A stretch of 64,000 nucleotides of DNA from Vreelandella sp042466685 (GTDB lineage: Bacteria > Pseudomonadota > Gammaproteobacteria > Pseudomonadales > Halomonadaceae): NCBI RefSeq assembly GCF_042466685.1, contig NZ_CP170448.1, forward strand, positions 620,001 to 684,000. Reading direction: 5' to 3'. Both the position numbers and the translations under genes were made by a program. Under the pieces are notes generated by a model. The model did not search any database. It was not told the origin of the DNA and was given only the letters and a program-made list of their open reading frames with translations. Within the stretch, counting starts at the first letter, position 1. Every line of letters starts with the position of its first letter. Of the stretch, positions 1 through 8,777 are shown piece by piece.

Positions 1-70
1 CAAGCTGGTGATAAAACTCACCGCTATCAAAGTAGGCTTTGGCATTTTCCAGGGCGTGTTGACGCGACAT
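1..70 (-). CDS. N-terminus of a probable M20-family peptidase (partial)
   Basis: Only the first 23 codons are inside the window; the gene runs off the left edge. They begin MSRQHALENAKAYFDSGEF, and an AAAAGGAG ribosome binding site lies 6 bases before the ATG. From memory, M20 metallopeptidases (dipeptidase or desuccinylase-like) encoded next to peptide ABC importers start in a very similar way, with an FDSG motif. The gene lies 39 bp downstream of the ABC ATPase gene on the same strand, so it is probably the last gene of that operon and would cleave the imported peptide. The family call rests on a short N-terminus and on context. Confidence 0.45.
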   Translation of the reverse strand, partial: MSRQHALENAKAYFDSGEFYHQL

Positions 71-109
71 AAGTACTCCTTTTTAACGTTAGGGATTCGT
101 TAGCCGTCT

Positions 110-1150
110 TTAGGCACAATGGCAGGCGACACGTGCCGAGTGATCTTGATAAATGCCTTGATAAGTATCTTGAGAAGTACCTTGAGATGTATCTGGCGCA
201 CTGCTCTGAGCAATTGCACTCAGGGCGGGCGCCTGCTGGGCACACTCTGGCTGAGCCATTGGGCATCGGGGATGAAAGGCGCAGCCTGAAGGTGGCTGAG
301 TGGGGTCGGGCTGGCCTGCACCAAGGCCGATATCAGGAACACCTAAGCCAGGTTCTGGGGTAAGCGCAGAGGCCAGCAGCGCTTGGGTGTAAGGGTGGCG
401 GGGCGCAGTGAAGATTTGTTCCCGGGTGCCCTCTTCAACAATTTGCCCCAGGTACATCACCGCCAGCCGATCCGCCAAATGTTCCACCACGGCAAGGTCG
501 TGACTAATAAACAGGTAGGTAAGGCCAAATTCATCTTTAAGGTCGAGCAGGAGATTGAGAATCTGGGCCTGAACCGACACGTCCAGTGCGGAAGTGGGTT
601 CGTCACAAATCACCAGGTCAGGGCGCATAATCAGCGCTCTGGCAATCGCCACCCGCTGGCGCTGCCCGCCGGACATTTGCCCTGGGTATTGCTGGGCCGC
701 GCGTTTGGGCAGCCCGACCATATCGAGCATCTCCTCGACCTTTACTGCCTGCTCCCTGAGGGTGCCAATGGCATGGATGCGCAGCGGCAGACCAACGATC
801 TGGGCAATCCGCTGGCGGGGGTTAAGTGACGAGTAAGGATCCTGGAAAATCGGCTGTATACGCCGGGCCAGTGCCTTTTGGTTAGCGTTAACAATCGCTT
901 TGCCATTGATCAGCACATCGCCTGCGCTAGGGGGCGTCAGCCCAAGCAGCATTTTGGCCAGGGTGCTTTTACCGCAGCCTGATTCGCCCACCAGCCCCAT
1001 CACCTGACCGCGGGGAACGCGCAGCGATACATCGTTGACGGCTTTTAAGGTTTGGCTTTTATGCAGCATGCCGCCGCCCAGTTTGAATGTTTTGGACAGC
1101 GCGCAGAGCTCCAGGGCAAGCGGGTCAAGATGGTTTGCGGCACTGCTCAT
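110..1150 (-). CDS. Oligopeptide/dipeptide ABC importer, ATP-binding protein (DppF/OppF type)
   Basis: This is one of the two cytoplasmic ATPases that power the importer encoded here. The 346-residue protein has Walker A GESGCGKST (about 55-63), signature MSGGQ (159-163), Walker B LVICDEP (179-185) and the C-terminal oligopeptide-transporter domain with the FHPRCP cysteine motif. The start at 1150 is chosen because GGAGGT precedes it and because it gives an ATGA 4-bp overlap with the upstream ATPase gene; a longer in-frame extension to 1261 lies inside that gene. The last 30 or so residues are an odd low-complexity tail (TSQG, TSQD, TYQG, IYQD) encoded by a 12-bp tandem repeat. Confidence 0.93.
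   Translation of the reverse strand: MSSAANHLDPLALELCALSKTFKLGGGMLHKSQTLKAVNDVSLRVPRGQVMGLVGESGCGKSTLAKMLLGLTPPSAGDVLINGKAIVNANQKALARRIQPIFQDPYSSLNPRQRIAQIVGLPLRIHAIGTLREQAVKVEEMLDMVGLPKRAAQQYPGQMSGGQRQRVAIARALIMRPDLVICDEPTSALDVSVQAQILNLLLDLKDEFGLTYLFISHDLAVVEHLADRLAVMYLGQIVEEGTREQIFTAPRHPYTQALLASALTPEPGLGVPDIGLGAGQPDPTQPPSGCAFHPRCPMAQPECAQQAPALSAIAQSSAPDTSQGTSQDTYQGIYQDHSARVACHCA
145..192. repeat. Four tandem 12-bp units in the 3' end of the DppF-type gene
   Basis: Four adjacent imperfect copies start at 145, 157, 169 and 181. On the plus strand each begins CTTGA and follows the pattern CTTGAKAWRTRY. Twelve bases keep the reading frame, so copy-number change would add or remove four residues of the C-terminal tail (T-S/Y-Q-G/D) without breaking the protein. 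Confidence 0.8.
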
Positions 1151-2196
1151 AGCGTTACCTCCTGAGCGTTTATCGCTGCCGGGTTGGCTAACTGATGGGC
1201 AAAGTGGCAGCGCGATAGGTGTCCGTCGGCGACGGTTTGTAAGGGTGGAGTGGAGTGACAACGCTCATCCGCTTGGTCGCAGCGATTACAGAAGGCGCAG
1301 CCCTCGACCTTGTCTACCAAGCTGGGTACCACCCCCGGAATGGCCTGCAGGCGGCTGCCCGGCAACGTTTTACCGGGTGTCGGTATACAGCGCAGTAACC
1401 CTTGGGTATAGGGGTGGCTGGGAGTGTGAAAAAGCGCCTGGGCAGAGGCGGTTTCAATCACTTCACCGGCATACATTACAGCGACCCGATCGGCGATGCG
1501 CGCCACAACACCCAGGTCGTGAGTGATGAAGATAACCGCGGTACCAAACTCCTGCTGCAAGTCGCGTAGCAGGTGCAGAATTTGTGCTTGAATGGTGACG
1601 TCGAGTGCCGTGGTAGGCTCATCGGCGATGATCAGGTCGGGTTCACACATCAGCGCCATGGCGATCATCACCCGCTGTCGCAGCCCGCCCGAAAGTTGGT
1701 GAGGGTATTGGTGCATACGCTCTTCGGCGGCGCTGATACCCACCCGCTTGAGTAAATAGAGCGCACGGTCGTGGGCCGCTTTACGCGATACCCGCTGATG
1801 ACGGCGCAACGCTTCGCAGAGTTGATTGCCCAGGGTGTAGGCGGGATTGAGAGCCGTCATCGGCTCTTGGAAAATCATCGCCATGCGCGCACCGCGCAGG
1901 TTGCTGCGTTCGTGCTCAGACACCGTGAGCAGATCAACGCCGTCAAAGTTGAGGCACTCGGCATTCACCTGCGCCTTATGTGGCAGCAGGCCCATTAATG
2001 CCAACGAGGTCATGGATTTACCACACCCAGACTCGCCTACCAGGCAGAGCATTTCGCCGCGCTCAACGTGAAAATCGATGCCCCGCACGGCGTGAAGCGT
2101 GCCTTTGGCTACCGGTAAGTCGACACTTAGCTGTTTTACGCTGAGTAGCGGTGGGGCTGGCGCTGTTGAACGCTCAACGGATGATTGATTACTCAT
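1147..2196 (-). CDS. Oligopeptide/dipeptide ABC importer, ATP-binding protein (DppD/OppD type)
   Basis: This is the second ATPase of the importer, 349 residues. Visible motifs are Walker A GESGCGKS (about 54-61), signature LSGGLRQRV, Walker B LIIADEP followed by TTALDVT, and the C-terminal GCAFCNRC cysteine cluster of the OppD/DppD group. The start is preceded by CAGGAGG. It overlaps the permease gene upstream by 8 bp and the second ATPase gene downstream by 4 bp, so translation of the three is likely coupled. The exact substrate (di-, oligopeptide or another SBP5 ligand) cannot be read from the ATPase. Confidence 0.93.
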   Translation of the reverse strand: MSNQSSVERSTAPAPPLLSVKQLSVDLPVAKGTLHAVRGIDFHVERGEMLCLVGESGCGKSMTSLALMGLLPHKAQVNAECLNFDGVDLLTVSEHERSNLRGARMAMIFQEPMTALNPAYTLGNQLCEALRRHQRVSRKAAHDRALYLLKRVGISAAEERMHQYPHQLSGGLRQRVMIAMALMCEPDLIIADEPTTALDVTIQAQILHLLRDLQQEFGTAVIFITHDLGVVARIADRVAVMYAGEVIETASAQALFHTPSHPYTQGLLRCIPTPGKTLPGSRLQAIPGVVPSLVDKVEGCAFCNRCDQADERCHSTPPLQTVADGHLSRCHFAHQLANPAAINAQEVTL

Positions 2197-3097
2197 TGCG
2201 GCCTCCTGGCGCGCTTAGGTCGCGCAGCCCATCACCTAGCAGGTTAATTGCCAGCACCAGCACAAACAGGGCGCTGCCGGGAATCGTAATGACCCAGGGC
2301 TGAAAGAACATATAGGCTTTGCCTTCGGCGATCATCAGCCCCCAAGAGGGCGAGGGTGGCTGCACACCCATGCCCAGAAACGACAGCGTCGCTTCGAGCA
2401 AAATGGCGTTGGCGACTTCCAGGGTGGCCACCACAATGAGGGCGCCGGCAATATTGGGCAGCACTTCGCGCAGCAGAATGTAGTGCAGGGGGCAGCCCAA
2501 TGCCTGGGCGGCTTGGACGTACTCGGCGTCACGCAGTTGCTGGGTGGCTGAGCGGGCAACGACGGCGAAGCGATCCCAAAGCAGTAGGCCGAGCAGTAGG
2601 GTGACGGTCAGCATTGAGCCGCCTATTAACGAGGCCATGGCCAGTGCCACTAACACCACCGGCATGGCCAGACGGGTGGTGAGCAGATAACTCACGACCG
2701 CATCAACGCGGCCACCAAAGTAGCCCGCCAACACGCCCAAGGTGGTACCAATCAACCCTGAAATCAGCGCGACCACTATGCCGATAAAGAGTGAAATGCG
2801 GGTGCCATAAATCAGTCGGCTGAGGTAGTCGCGGCCGAGGCGATCAGTGCCTAACGGGTGTGTCCAACTCCCCGTTTCGTGCCAAAAAGGGGGCACCATG
2901 CGGTTTGCGGTGTTCTGTAAATAAGGATCATGAGGGGCCAGCCAAGGTGCCAGGAGCGCAACGATCCCCAAGGACGTAATGATCAATAATCCGATCGCCA
3001 AGCTGCGGTTGTTGAGCGTGCTGTGAAGCAGGCGTGACGGCCAGTTAGCGGCCAACGGTTGTTGTGCGACCACCTGTGATGAAAGGATATTTGCCAT
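2189..3097 (-). CDS. Peptide-type ABC importer permease (DppC/OppC type)
   Basis: The 302-residue inner-membrane permease has an N-terminal DppC-like leader segment with one membrane span (about 34-55), then the BPD-transp-1 domain with five further spans. The EAA-loop region that contacts the ATPases reads DAEYVQAAQALGCPLHYILLR. A GGAG site precedes the ATG. It sits 11 bp after the partner permease gene in the order SBP-B-C-D-F, as in dpp and opp operons. Confidence 0.93.
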   Translation of the reverse strand: MANILSSQVVAQQPLAANWPSRLLHSTLNNRSLAIGLLIITSLGIVALLAPWLAPHDPYLQNTANRMVPPFWHETGSWTHPLGTDRLGRDYLSRLIYGTRISLFIGIVVALISGLIGTTLGVLAGYFGGRVDAVVSYLLTTRLAMPVVLVALAMASLIGGSMLTVTLLLGLLLWDRFAVVARSATQQLRDAEYVQAAQALGCPLHYILLREVLPNIAGALIVVATLEVANAILLEATLSFLGMGVQPPSPSWGLMIAEGKAYMFFQPWVITIPGSALFVLVLAINLLGDGLRDLSAPGGRNE

Positions 3098-3108
3098 GGT
3101 GTTCTCCG

Positions 3109-4026
3109 TTAGCGCGCGCGCAGGCGGGGGTCGAGGACGGCGTTGAGAATGTCGGCCAGCAGCGTCAATACGATATAAAACAGCGCAATGATCAGAACGA
3201 TGGCCTGCACCACTGGATAGTCGTTGCGGGAAATAGCGTTCCAGGCCAGTTGTCCTAGTCCGCGCAGCGAAAAGACGGTCTCGATAACCACCGAACCGCC
3301 GAGCATAAATCCCAGCTCCACGGCGGCCAGCGCTACCACCGGAATCACCGCATTACGTAGCGCGTGTTTGAAAATCACCGTGCCGGTGCGCAGCCCCTTG
3401 GCGCGGGCGGTGCGAATGTAGTCTGCTTCCAGCACTTCCAGCATGCCGCTGCGGGTTAGTCGCATCATGGCGGGGGTGGCGTAGTAGCCCAGCGCAACGG
3501 CGGGCAGCACAAAGCCTTGCCAGCTATCGCTACCTGCGGCAGGAAACCACTGCAGTTTGACGGCAAACAGGATGATCAGCGTTAAGCCAAACCAGAAGTT
3601 GGGCATTGCCTGGCCGGTGACCGCAATCGCCATGGCCATGCGGTCTATCCAGCTGCCACGTTTGAGCGCGGCCACTACACCGAGTGGAATAGACACGAAA
3701 AGGGCGATCGCCAAGGACATCACTCCCAGGGTCATGGTCACCGGTAAGCGCTCGACCACCAGATCCATCACATCGCTCTGGTAGTAGTAAGAGCGCCCAA
3801 AGTCGAGCTGCACCGCTCCCCATAGCCATGTCGTAAATTGCTCGATTACCGGGCGATCCAGACCATAATCCGTTCTGATTTGCTCAACCTGCTCTGCGGT
3901 AGCTTCGGGGCCGCCAATGGAGAGCGCCAAGTCCCCCGAGAGCTGCAGCAGACTAAAGCAGAGCACCGAAATGGTGAACGCGACGCTAAGGGCTATCAGC
4001 GTCCGCTTGAAAACAAATGCCCACAT
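3109..4026 (-). CDS. Peptide-type ABC importer permease (DppB/OppB type)
   Basis: The 305-residue permease has the DppB layout: an N-terminal span (about 8-30), a periplasmic stretch that includes the DYGLDRPVIEQF segment typical of this family, then the BPD-transp-1 domain with the coupling motif LEADYIRTARAKGL. It pairs with the DppC-type protein to form the channel. It starts 75 bp downstream of the binding-protein gene, and a GGGAG site lies upstream of its ATG. Confidence 0.93.
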   Translation of the reverse strand: MWAFVFKRTLIALSVAFTISVLCFSLLQLSGDLALSIGGPEATAEQVEQIRTDYGLDRPVIEQFTTWLWGAVQLDFGRSYYYQSDVMDLVVERLPVTMTLGVMSLAIALFVSIPLGVVAALKRGSWIDRMAMAIAVTGQAMPNFWFGLTLIILFAVKLQWFPAAGSDSWQGFVLPAVALGYYATPAMMRLTRSGMLEVLEADYIRTARAKGLRTGTVIFKHALRNAVIPVVALAAVELGFMLGGSVVIETVFSLRGLGQLAWNAISRNDYPVVQAIVLIIALFYIVLTLLADILNAVLDPRLRAR

Positions 4027-4101
4027 AAAGCATCACTCCCGCGCTGTGGTAAGCGAGCCGTGGGAAGAACCACGGCTGCCACTAGTTCAAACGTCACGCC
4101 G

Positions 4102-5619
4102 TTACTTCCAGCTTGCTTCGTAGAAACGGGGAAGTTCGTCTGGGTAGGCGGTGAAATCGAGATCAGCGGTGTGAGCGTAATAGGTGGAGTAGGAGAATAG
4201 CGGCGCCCAGTACGCTTGCTCGGAGATGCGGGCGAGCGCTTTTTGGTAGTGCTCTAAGCGCACATCAGGATCTACCGAAGTATCGGCGGTCTGAAGCCAC
4301 TCTTGCACCTGGCTGTCTTGCCAGAGATCGTCAATACCGCCTGTGAAATAGACGCTGACGAAGGCCGAGACATCGTTAATAGAGAATGAGCCCCAAGCTT
4401 TAAACGACATATCGGTTTGACCGTTGCGCTGAAGCTCCAGTAGCGCGGGGGAGGTCATAAAGCGCAGATTGGCATTAATGCCCACTGCACGCAGGTCGCC
4501 AATCATCGCTTCGGCGTAATCGCGTTCCCGGTAGGCGTGAAGGTCAATATCAAAGCCATCGGCGTAACCCGCTTCGGCGAGCAGTTCACGGGCTTTTTCA
4601 GGGTCATACTCATACTCAATGACGTCTTGTGTTTCACAGCCGAACTGAGTGGGAAAGCAGGGGGCGTAGAGGGCCTGGCTGCCGCCGCGTACTAGATCAT
4701 TAGCGAGGCCTTCCCGGTTCATGGCGTGGTTAATGGCTTGGCGCACGCGAATATCATGTAACGGCGACTCTTCTCGGCTCGCTGAGTCCAGGCCGATATA
4801 GCCTACGCGCATGGTTTCACCGCCTAACACACTTAGCTGTGGCATAGCGCTTAACGACTCAGCTTGATCCGACGGTACGCGCCAGATCCAATCCACTTGA
4901 CCGGACATTAACTGCGCCATACGTGAGTCCGCATCGGCAATCGCCTTGAACTCGATATTGGCGATCTCCGGCTGACCAATGGGGCTATCGGCAAAGTAGT
5001 TATCAAAGCGCGTTAGGCTGACGCCATCCCCAGGGCGGACGTTGGTAATCCGGTAAGGGCCGGTGCCCACTGGCTCACGGCTAAAGCCCTCTATACCGAC
5101 TTCCTGGAAATACTCATCGGGATAAATCGGCATTGGGCCGGAAAGGTACTCAAGGGCGGCGGGGAAAGGCTCTTTTAGGTGAATGCGGACTTGATAATCA
5201 TCAAGCTTTTCAACGCTTTCGATCCAATCCACATTTTGACGTGTCACCACCCGTGATTCGGGGGAGACTGCATAGTTGAAGGTGAATGCTACATCGTCGG
5301 CATTGAAGGTCTCGCCATTGTGAAAGGTCACGCCTTCGCGCAGCACAAGATCCAGGCTTTTATCATCGGCCCACTCCCATTCGGTTGCCAGGCGCGGTTC
5401 GTACTCGTTGGTTTGCGGGTTGCGATAGATCAACGTGTCCCAGGCCAAATGGGCAAGAATAACCCCTTCACGCAGATTGTTGTGGTAGGGGCTGACGTTT
5501 TCAGGTTCGCTGTCAGATGCATAAACCAGGGTATCGTTGGCCTTATCAGCTATTGCGGGTGTCGCGATGCTGAGTAAAGCAAGTGACGTAACGCTGTAGA
5601 GAGTTCTAGGTGTTTGCAT
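4102..5619 (-). CDS. Periplasmic substrate-binding protein, SBP family 5
   Basis: The 505-residue protein starts with a signal peptide (MQTPRTLYSVTSLALLSIATPAIA, likely cut after residue 24) and has no lipobox cysteine, so it should be free in the periplasm. The body is family-5 binding protein: RLATEWEWADD, the signature stretch FHNGETFNADDVAFTFNY and PVGTGPYRI. It is first in the ABC operon and would choose the ligand. Family 5 covers peptides, nickel, opines and glycosides; the downstream peptidase start favours peptides, but this is inference. Confidence 0.92.
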   Translation of the reverse strand: MQTPRTLYSVTSLALLSIATPAIADKANDTLVYASDSEPENVSPYHNNLREGVILAHLAWDTLIYRNPQTNEYEPRLATEWEWADDKSLDLVLREGVTFHNGETFNADDVAFTFNYAVSPESRVVTRQNVDWIESVEKLDDYQVRIHLKEPFPAALEYLSGPMPIYPDEYFQEVGIEGFSREPVGTGPYRITNVRPGDGVSLTRFDNYFADSPIGQPEIANIEFKAIADADSRMAQLMSGQVDWIWRVPSDQAESLSAMPQLSVLGGETMRVGYIGLDSASREESPLHDIRVRQAINHAMNREGLANDLVRGGSQALYAPCFPTQFGCETQDVIEYEYDPEKARELLAEAGYADGFDIDLHAYRERDYAEAMIGDLRAVGINANLRFMTSPALLELQRNGQTDMSFKAWGSFSINDVSAFVSVYFTGGIDDLWQDSQVQEWLQTADTSVDPDVRLEHYQKALARISEQAYWAPLFSYSTYYAHTADLDFTAYPDELPRFYEASWK

Positions 5620-5701
5620 GCCATACCTCGTTTTTTTAATAAAGGAAGGTTATGAGCGTTTGGCGTACCAGCGGCGCTTTTATTGTTAAATGAGAGTGCT
5701 G

Positions 5702-5720
5702 TTCAATGAGCCGCCTTGAA
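5702..5720. promoter_or_regulatory. Inverted repeat TTCAA-N9-TTGAA between the ABC operon and its LysR gene
   Basis: A perfect 5-bp inverted repeat with a 9-base spacer lies in the 194-bp divergent intergenic region. LysR proteins commonly bind dyads of this size between their own gene and the target operon. The assignment rests on position and symmetry only. Confidence 0.35.
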
Positions 5721-5813
5721 TTAAAACTAAGCTATTGATTAGGTATGCCACCAGTGCAATGTTTAGAATTTATCATTGCCGTTTTGGCAATCCTTATGGT
5801 GGAGGGGGATACG

Positions 5814-6776
5814 ATGAACCCACGGGTGCTGCAAGAAACGGCGCTGCGCTATTTTTTAGAAGTGGTGCGCTGTGGCTCCATAAGCGAAGCCTCGGGGAAG
5901 CTTAATGTGGCCCCCTCGGCGATCAGTCGACAAATTGCACGGCTGGAGAGTGAACTAGATACGCTACTGTTTGAGCGACGCGCGAGAGGCATGGTGCCCA
6001 GTGCCGCGGGGGAGCTGTTGGCGGTGCATGCGCGGCATATGCAGCTTGAAGCCGACCGGATTGGCAGTGAAATGCTGGCACTGCGTGGCTTACAGCGGGG
6101 AAAGGTGCGTCTCGCCAGTTCAGAAGGCTTCGCAGTGGATTTTTTACCTGCGGCAATCGCAGCCTTTCGCGAGCGCTATAGCGGTATTCATTTTCACTTG
6201 ACGGTGGGGCCGCCTGCGGAAGCGACGCGTCATGTGCGAGAGGGGGAAGCGGATATAGGCATAACCTTCAGCCTCAAACCAGAAGCCGATATCAATGTTG
6301 CGCTTAGACAGCCCGCACCGATCATGGCGCTTGTCGCTACTCACCATGAGTTAGCCACTAAGCAGTCTATTTCGCTAGCGCAATTACAGCGTTACCCATT
6401 GGCGTTACCTTCACCAGAGACAACGCTGCGTCAGCTGTTTGATATCTGCTGTAGCCGCCAAAATTTAGCGTTTGAATCCATTTTTAGCAGCGATTACACC
6501 GAGGCACTGATTAACTTTGCCATGCTGGGGGGAGGAGTGGCGCTTGCTGGTGAGATTTCCGTTCGTTATCGAATTCAGCAACAGCGTGTGGTCGCTATTC
6601 CTATCCGCGACCAGGGCATGGACTCGCGTTTTATCGAAGTCCAAACCCTGGCTAAACGCACTTTGCCGCGAGCCACCCAGGCGTTCTTGGCGTTTATCAA
6701 GGAGCATATCCCCACTGGGCAATTGCCGCTTTCTCCTGCTCCGCCCGCGTTACCTGCTGACCAAATGCCTTCTTAG
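5814..6776 (+). CDS. LysR-family transcriptional regulator, divergent to the ABC operon
   Basis: The 320-residue protein has a LysR winged helix (about 8-66: ALRYFLEVVRCGSISEASGKLN, then APSAISRQIARLE) and a LysR substrate-binding domain. The start at 5814 is preferred over an upstream in-frame codon at 5745 because GGAGGGGG lies just before it and because the conserved HTH begins a few residues later. It is transcribed away from the binding-protein gene, so it most likely controls that operon. The inducer is unknown. Confidence 0.9.
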   Translation: MNPRVLQETALRYFLEVVRCGSISEASGKLNVAPSAISRQIARLESELDTLLFERRARGMVPSAAGELLAVHARHMQLEADRIGSEMLALRGLQRGKVRLASSEGFAVDFLPAAIAAFRERYSGIHFHLTVGPPAEATRHVREGEADIGITFSLKPEADINVALRQPAPIMALVATHHELATKQSISLAQLQRYPLALPSPETTLRQLFDICCSRQNLAFESIFSSDYTEALINFAMLGGGVALAGEISVRYRIQQQRVVAIPIRDQGMDSRFIEVQTLAKRTLPRATQAFLAFIKEHIPTGQLPLSPAPPALPADQMPS

Positions 6777-6877
6777 CAAACGCTGGGGGTGAATAGCGTA
6801 TTGTGCGGATGACATCTCACGGCCAAGCCGCGACAATAGCGCCCTGTTTAGATTGTTAGCTTTTACCCGGGAGCGTT

Positions 6878-7651
6878 ATGACGCCACTCAATATCCTCTA
6901 TCAGGATGAGCATCTGGTTGCGGTACACAAGCCAGCTGGGCTACTAGTACACCGCTCGCCGCTGGCCCGTGGCGAAACTGAGTTTCTGCTTCAGCGTTTG
7001 CGCGACCAGCTTGGTAAACGGATATACCCAGTTCATCGGCTGGATCGACCTACTTCTGGAGTGATCGTGTTTGCGCTCTCTTCAACGGTTGCCGGGTTGC
7101 TCAGCGAAGCCTTTAGCGAGCGTCACGTAGAAAAGCGTTATCTGGCGGTGGTGCGCGGTAAAGCGCCGGAGAGTGAACGATTGGATTACCCGCTGCGGGA
7201 AGAGGATGGCACGCGGCCTAAGGCGGAAATGCCCGCCATGCCAGCGATGACCGATATTCGCCGCCTGGATAGTGTGGAGCTGCCGGTGCAGGTCGACCGC
7301 TACCCGGTGGCGCGTTACTCATTGGTGGAGGCGCGGCCGCTAACCGGGCGGCGCCACCAGATTCGCCGCCACCTGTCCCGGCGTGGTTACCCGATTATTG
7401 GCGATGCAAAGCATGGTAAAAGTGTTCATAACCGCTTCTTTGCAGAGCAGATGGGGGCGCCGCGCTTACTGCTGGCCGCGACCTATTTGGCCTTTGACCA
7501 TCCGCTGTTAGACAAGCGCGTGCAGTTGAGCTGCGCTTTGGATGAGACCATGATTGCGCTGTTTAATCAGCTTGGTTGGGCAGGACATTTGCCGATGGAC
7601 AGCGTGCGTACCCCGCCCCAGAAAACGCCTTCAGCCCTCCAAGCGCTATAA
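6878..7651 (+). CDS. truC: tRNA pseudouridine(65) synthase TruC
   Basis: The enzyme isomerises uridine 65 in the acceptor stem of some tRNAs. The 257-residue protein matches the RluA/TruC family: NILYQDEHLVAVHKPAGLLVH near the N-terminus, the catalytic-aspartate motif HRLDRPTSG (about 53-61) and the RRHQIRRHLS motif. The insertion with LREEDG and the RYSLVEARPLTGRRHQIRRH order fit TruC better than RluA, RluC or RluD. An acceptable GGGAG site precedes the ATG. It begins a run of same-strand genes with tcdA. Confidence 0.88.
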   Translation: MTPLNILYQDEHLVAVHKPAGLLVHRSPLARGETEFLLQRLRDQLGKRIYPVHRLDRPTSGVIVFALSSTVAGLLSEAFSERHVEKRYLAVVRGKAPESERLDYPLREEDGTRPKAEMPAMPAMTDIRRLDSVELPVQVDRYPVARYSLVEARPLTGRRHQIRRHLSRRGYPIIGDAKHGKSVHNRFFAEQMGAPRLLLAATYLAFDHPLLDKRVQLSCALDETMIALFNQLGWAGHLPMDSVRTPPQKTPSALQAL

Positions 7652-7662
7652 GTGAGTCTGCT

Positions 7663-8535
7663 ATGTCCTCAACTGTGTCATTGACCTCGTCATCTGCTGC
7701 CACTGCCGACACATCAAGTGACTATGAGTTTCGTTTTGGCGGTATTCGCCGCCTTTACGGCCAGCGTGCTGCCGATGCATTTCGTCATGCCCATGTGGTG
7801 GTGGTCGGTGTGGGCGGAGTGGGGAGCTGGACAGTGGAAGCGCTGGCGCGCTCGGGCATTGGTAAACTGACGCTAATCGATTTAGACGATGTCTGCGTTT
7901 CTAACGTCAATCGCCAGCTCCACGCTCTGGATGGCACTATTGGTCAGCCCAAGGTAGAAGTGCTTGCTGCGCGCTGCCGTTTGATTGCCCCAGAGATGGA
8001 GATCATCGCCGACAGCGCTTTCGTCACGCCCACCAACTTGGGCGAGCGGATTCCTGATGACGCCGACCATGTGGTGGATGCTATCGACAGCGTCATTGCC
8101 AAGGCCGCGCTAATCGCCTGGTGCAAGCGGCGCAAAATACCCATTACCGTCACCGGCGCGGCGGGTGGGCAGACCGACCCGACGCGTATTCAGGTTGCCG
8201 ATCTCACCCGCACCGAGCACGACCCGCTGTTATCCAAGGTGCGCTCGCGGCTGCGCCGGGACTACGGCTTCTCCCGTAACCCCAAGCGGCGCTTCTCGGT
8301 AGAGTGCGTCTACTCCGATGAACAACTGATCTATCCCAGCGGTGATGGCGAAGTGTGCCTGCAAAAGCCCGGCAGCGGTGACGCCACGCGACTGGACTGC
8401 GCCTCTGGCTTTGGCGCCGCCACTTTTCTGACCGGCACCTTTGGCTTTGTGGCTGCCTCAAAAGTGCTGGAACGCCTGGCCAAGAGAGCCAACCAGCCTG
8501 CCGCCGCAAACGCCACTCAAGAGGAAACCGAATGA
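7663..8535 (+). CDS. tcdA: tRNA threonylcarbamoyladenosine dehydratase TcdA (CsdL)
   Basis: This E1-like enzyme uses ATP to cyclise t6A37 of tRNA into ct6A. The 290-residue protein has the ThiF/MoeB-type nucleotide site GVGGVGSWTVEALARSGIG, then DLDDVCVSNVNRQLHA and VDAIDSVIAKAALI, all typical of TcdA. The start at 7663 is chosen because the longer in-frame reading (from 7576) lies within the 3' end of truC and lacks conserved residues. It overlaps the next gene by 4 bp (ATGA). Confidence 0.9.
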   Translation: MSSTVSLTSSSAATADTSSDYEFRFGGIRRLYGQRAADAFRHAHVVVVGVGGVGSWTVEALARSGIGKLTLIDLDDVCVSNVNRQLHALDGTIGQPKVEVLAARCRLIAPEMEIIADSAFVTPTNLGERIPDDADHVVDAIDSVIAKAALIAWCKRRKIPITVTGAAGGQTDPTRIQVADLTRTEHDPLLSKVRSRLRRDYGFSRNPKRRFSVECVYSDEQLIYPSGDGEVCLQKPGSGDATRLDCASGFGAATFLTGTFGFVAASKVLERLAKRANQPAAANATQEETE

Positions 8536-8750
8536 CCGCGCCCGTTCCCGGTATTTACCGCCACTACAAAGGCAGCCTCTACGAAGTACTCGGCACTGCT
8601 CAGCACAGCGAAAGCGAAGAGCATGTAGTGGTCTATCGCGCCCTCTACGGCGAATATGGCCTATGGGTGCGCCCGCTCGACATGTTCGTTGAGACGGTCA
8701 CTAAAGAGGGGCTCACTCAGCCGCGCTTTGCGCTTGAGAAGGCGTTTTAA
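8532..8750 (+). CDS. DUF1653 domain protein
   Basis: The 72-residue protein begins PGIYRHYKGSLYEVLGTAQHSE and carries the conserved VVYRALYGEYGLWVRPLDMF stretch, which identifies DUF1653, a small single-domain family of unknown function. It starts inside the tcdA stop (ATGA overlap), so it is probably translated with tcdA. No signal peptide or membrane span is seen. Confidence 0.88.
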   Translation: MTAPVPGIYRHYKGSLYEVLGTAQHSESEEHVVVYRALYGEYGLWVRPLDMFVETVTKEGLTQPRFALEKAF

Positions 8751-8777
8751 CCTGAGTTTCGTTAACACGGAGAGCTT

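Noticed and set aside
145..192. CRISPR-like repeat
   Set aside because: The units are 12 bp with no spacers and lie within a coding frame.
7576..7662. Upstream extension of tcdA
   Set aside because: It overlaps truC, and the residues are not conserved; the ATG at 7663 is a better start.
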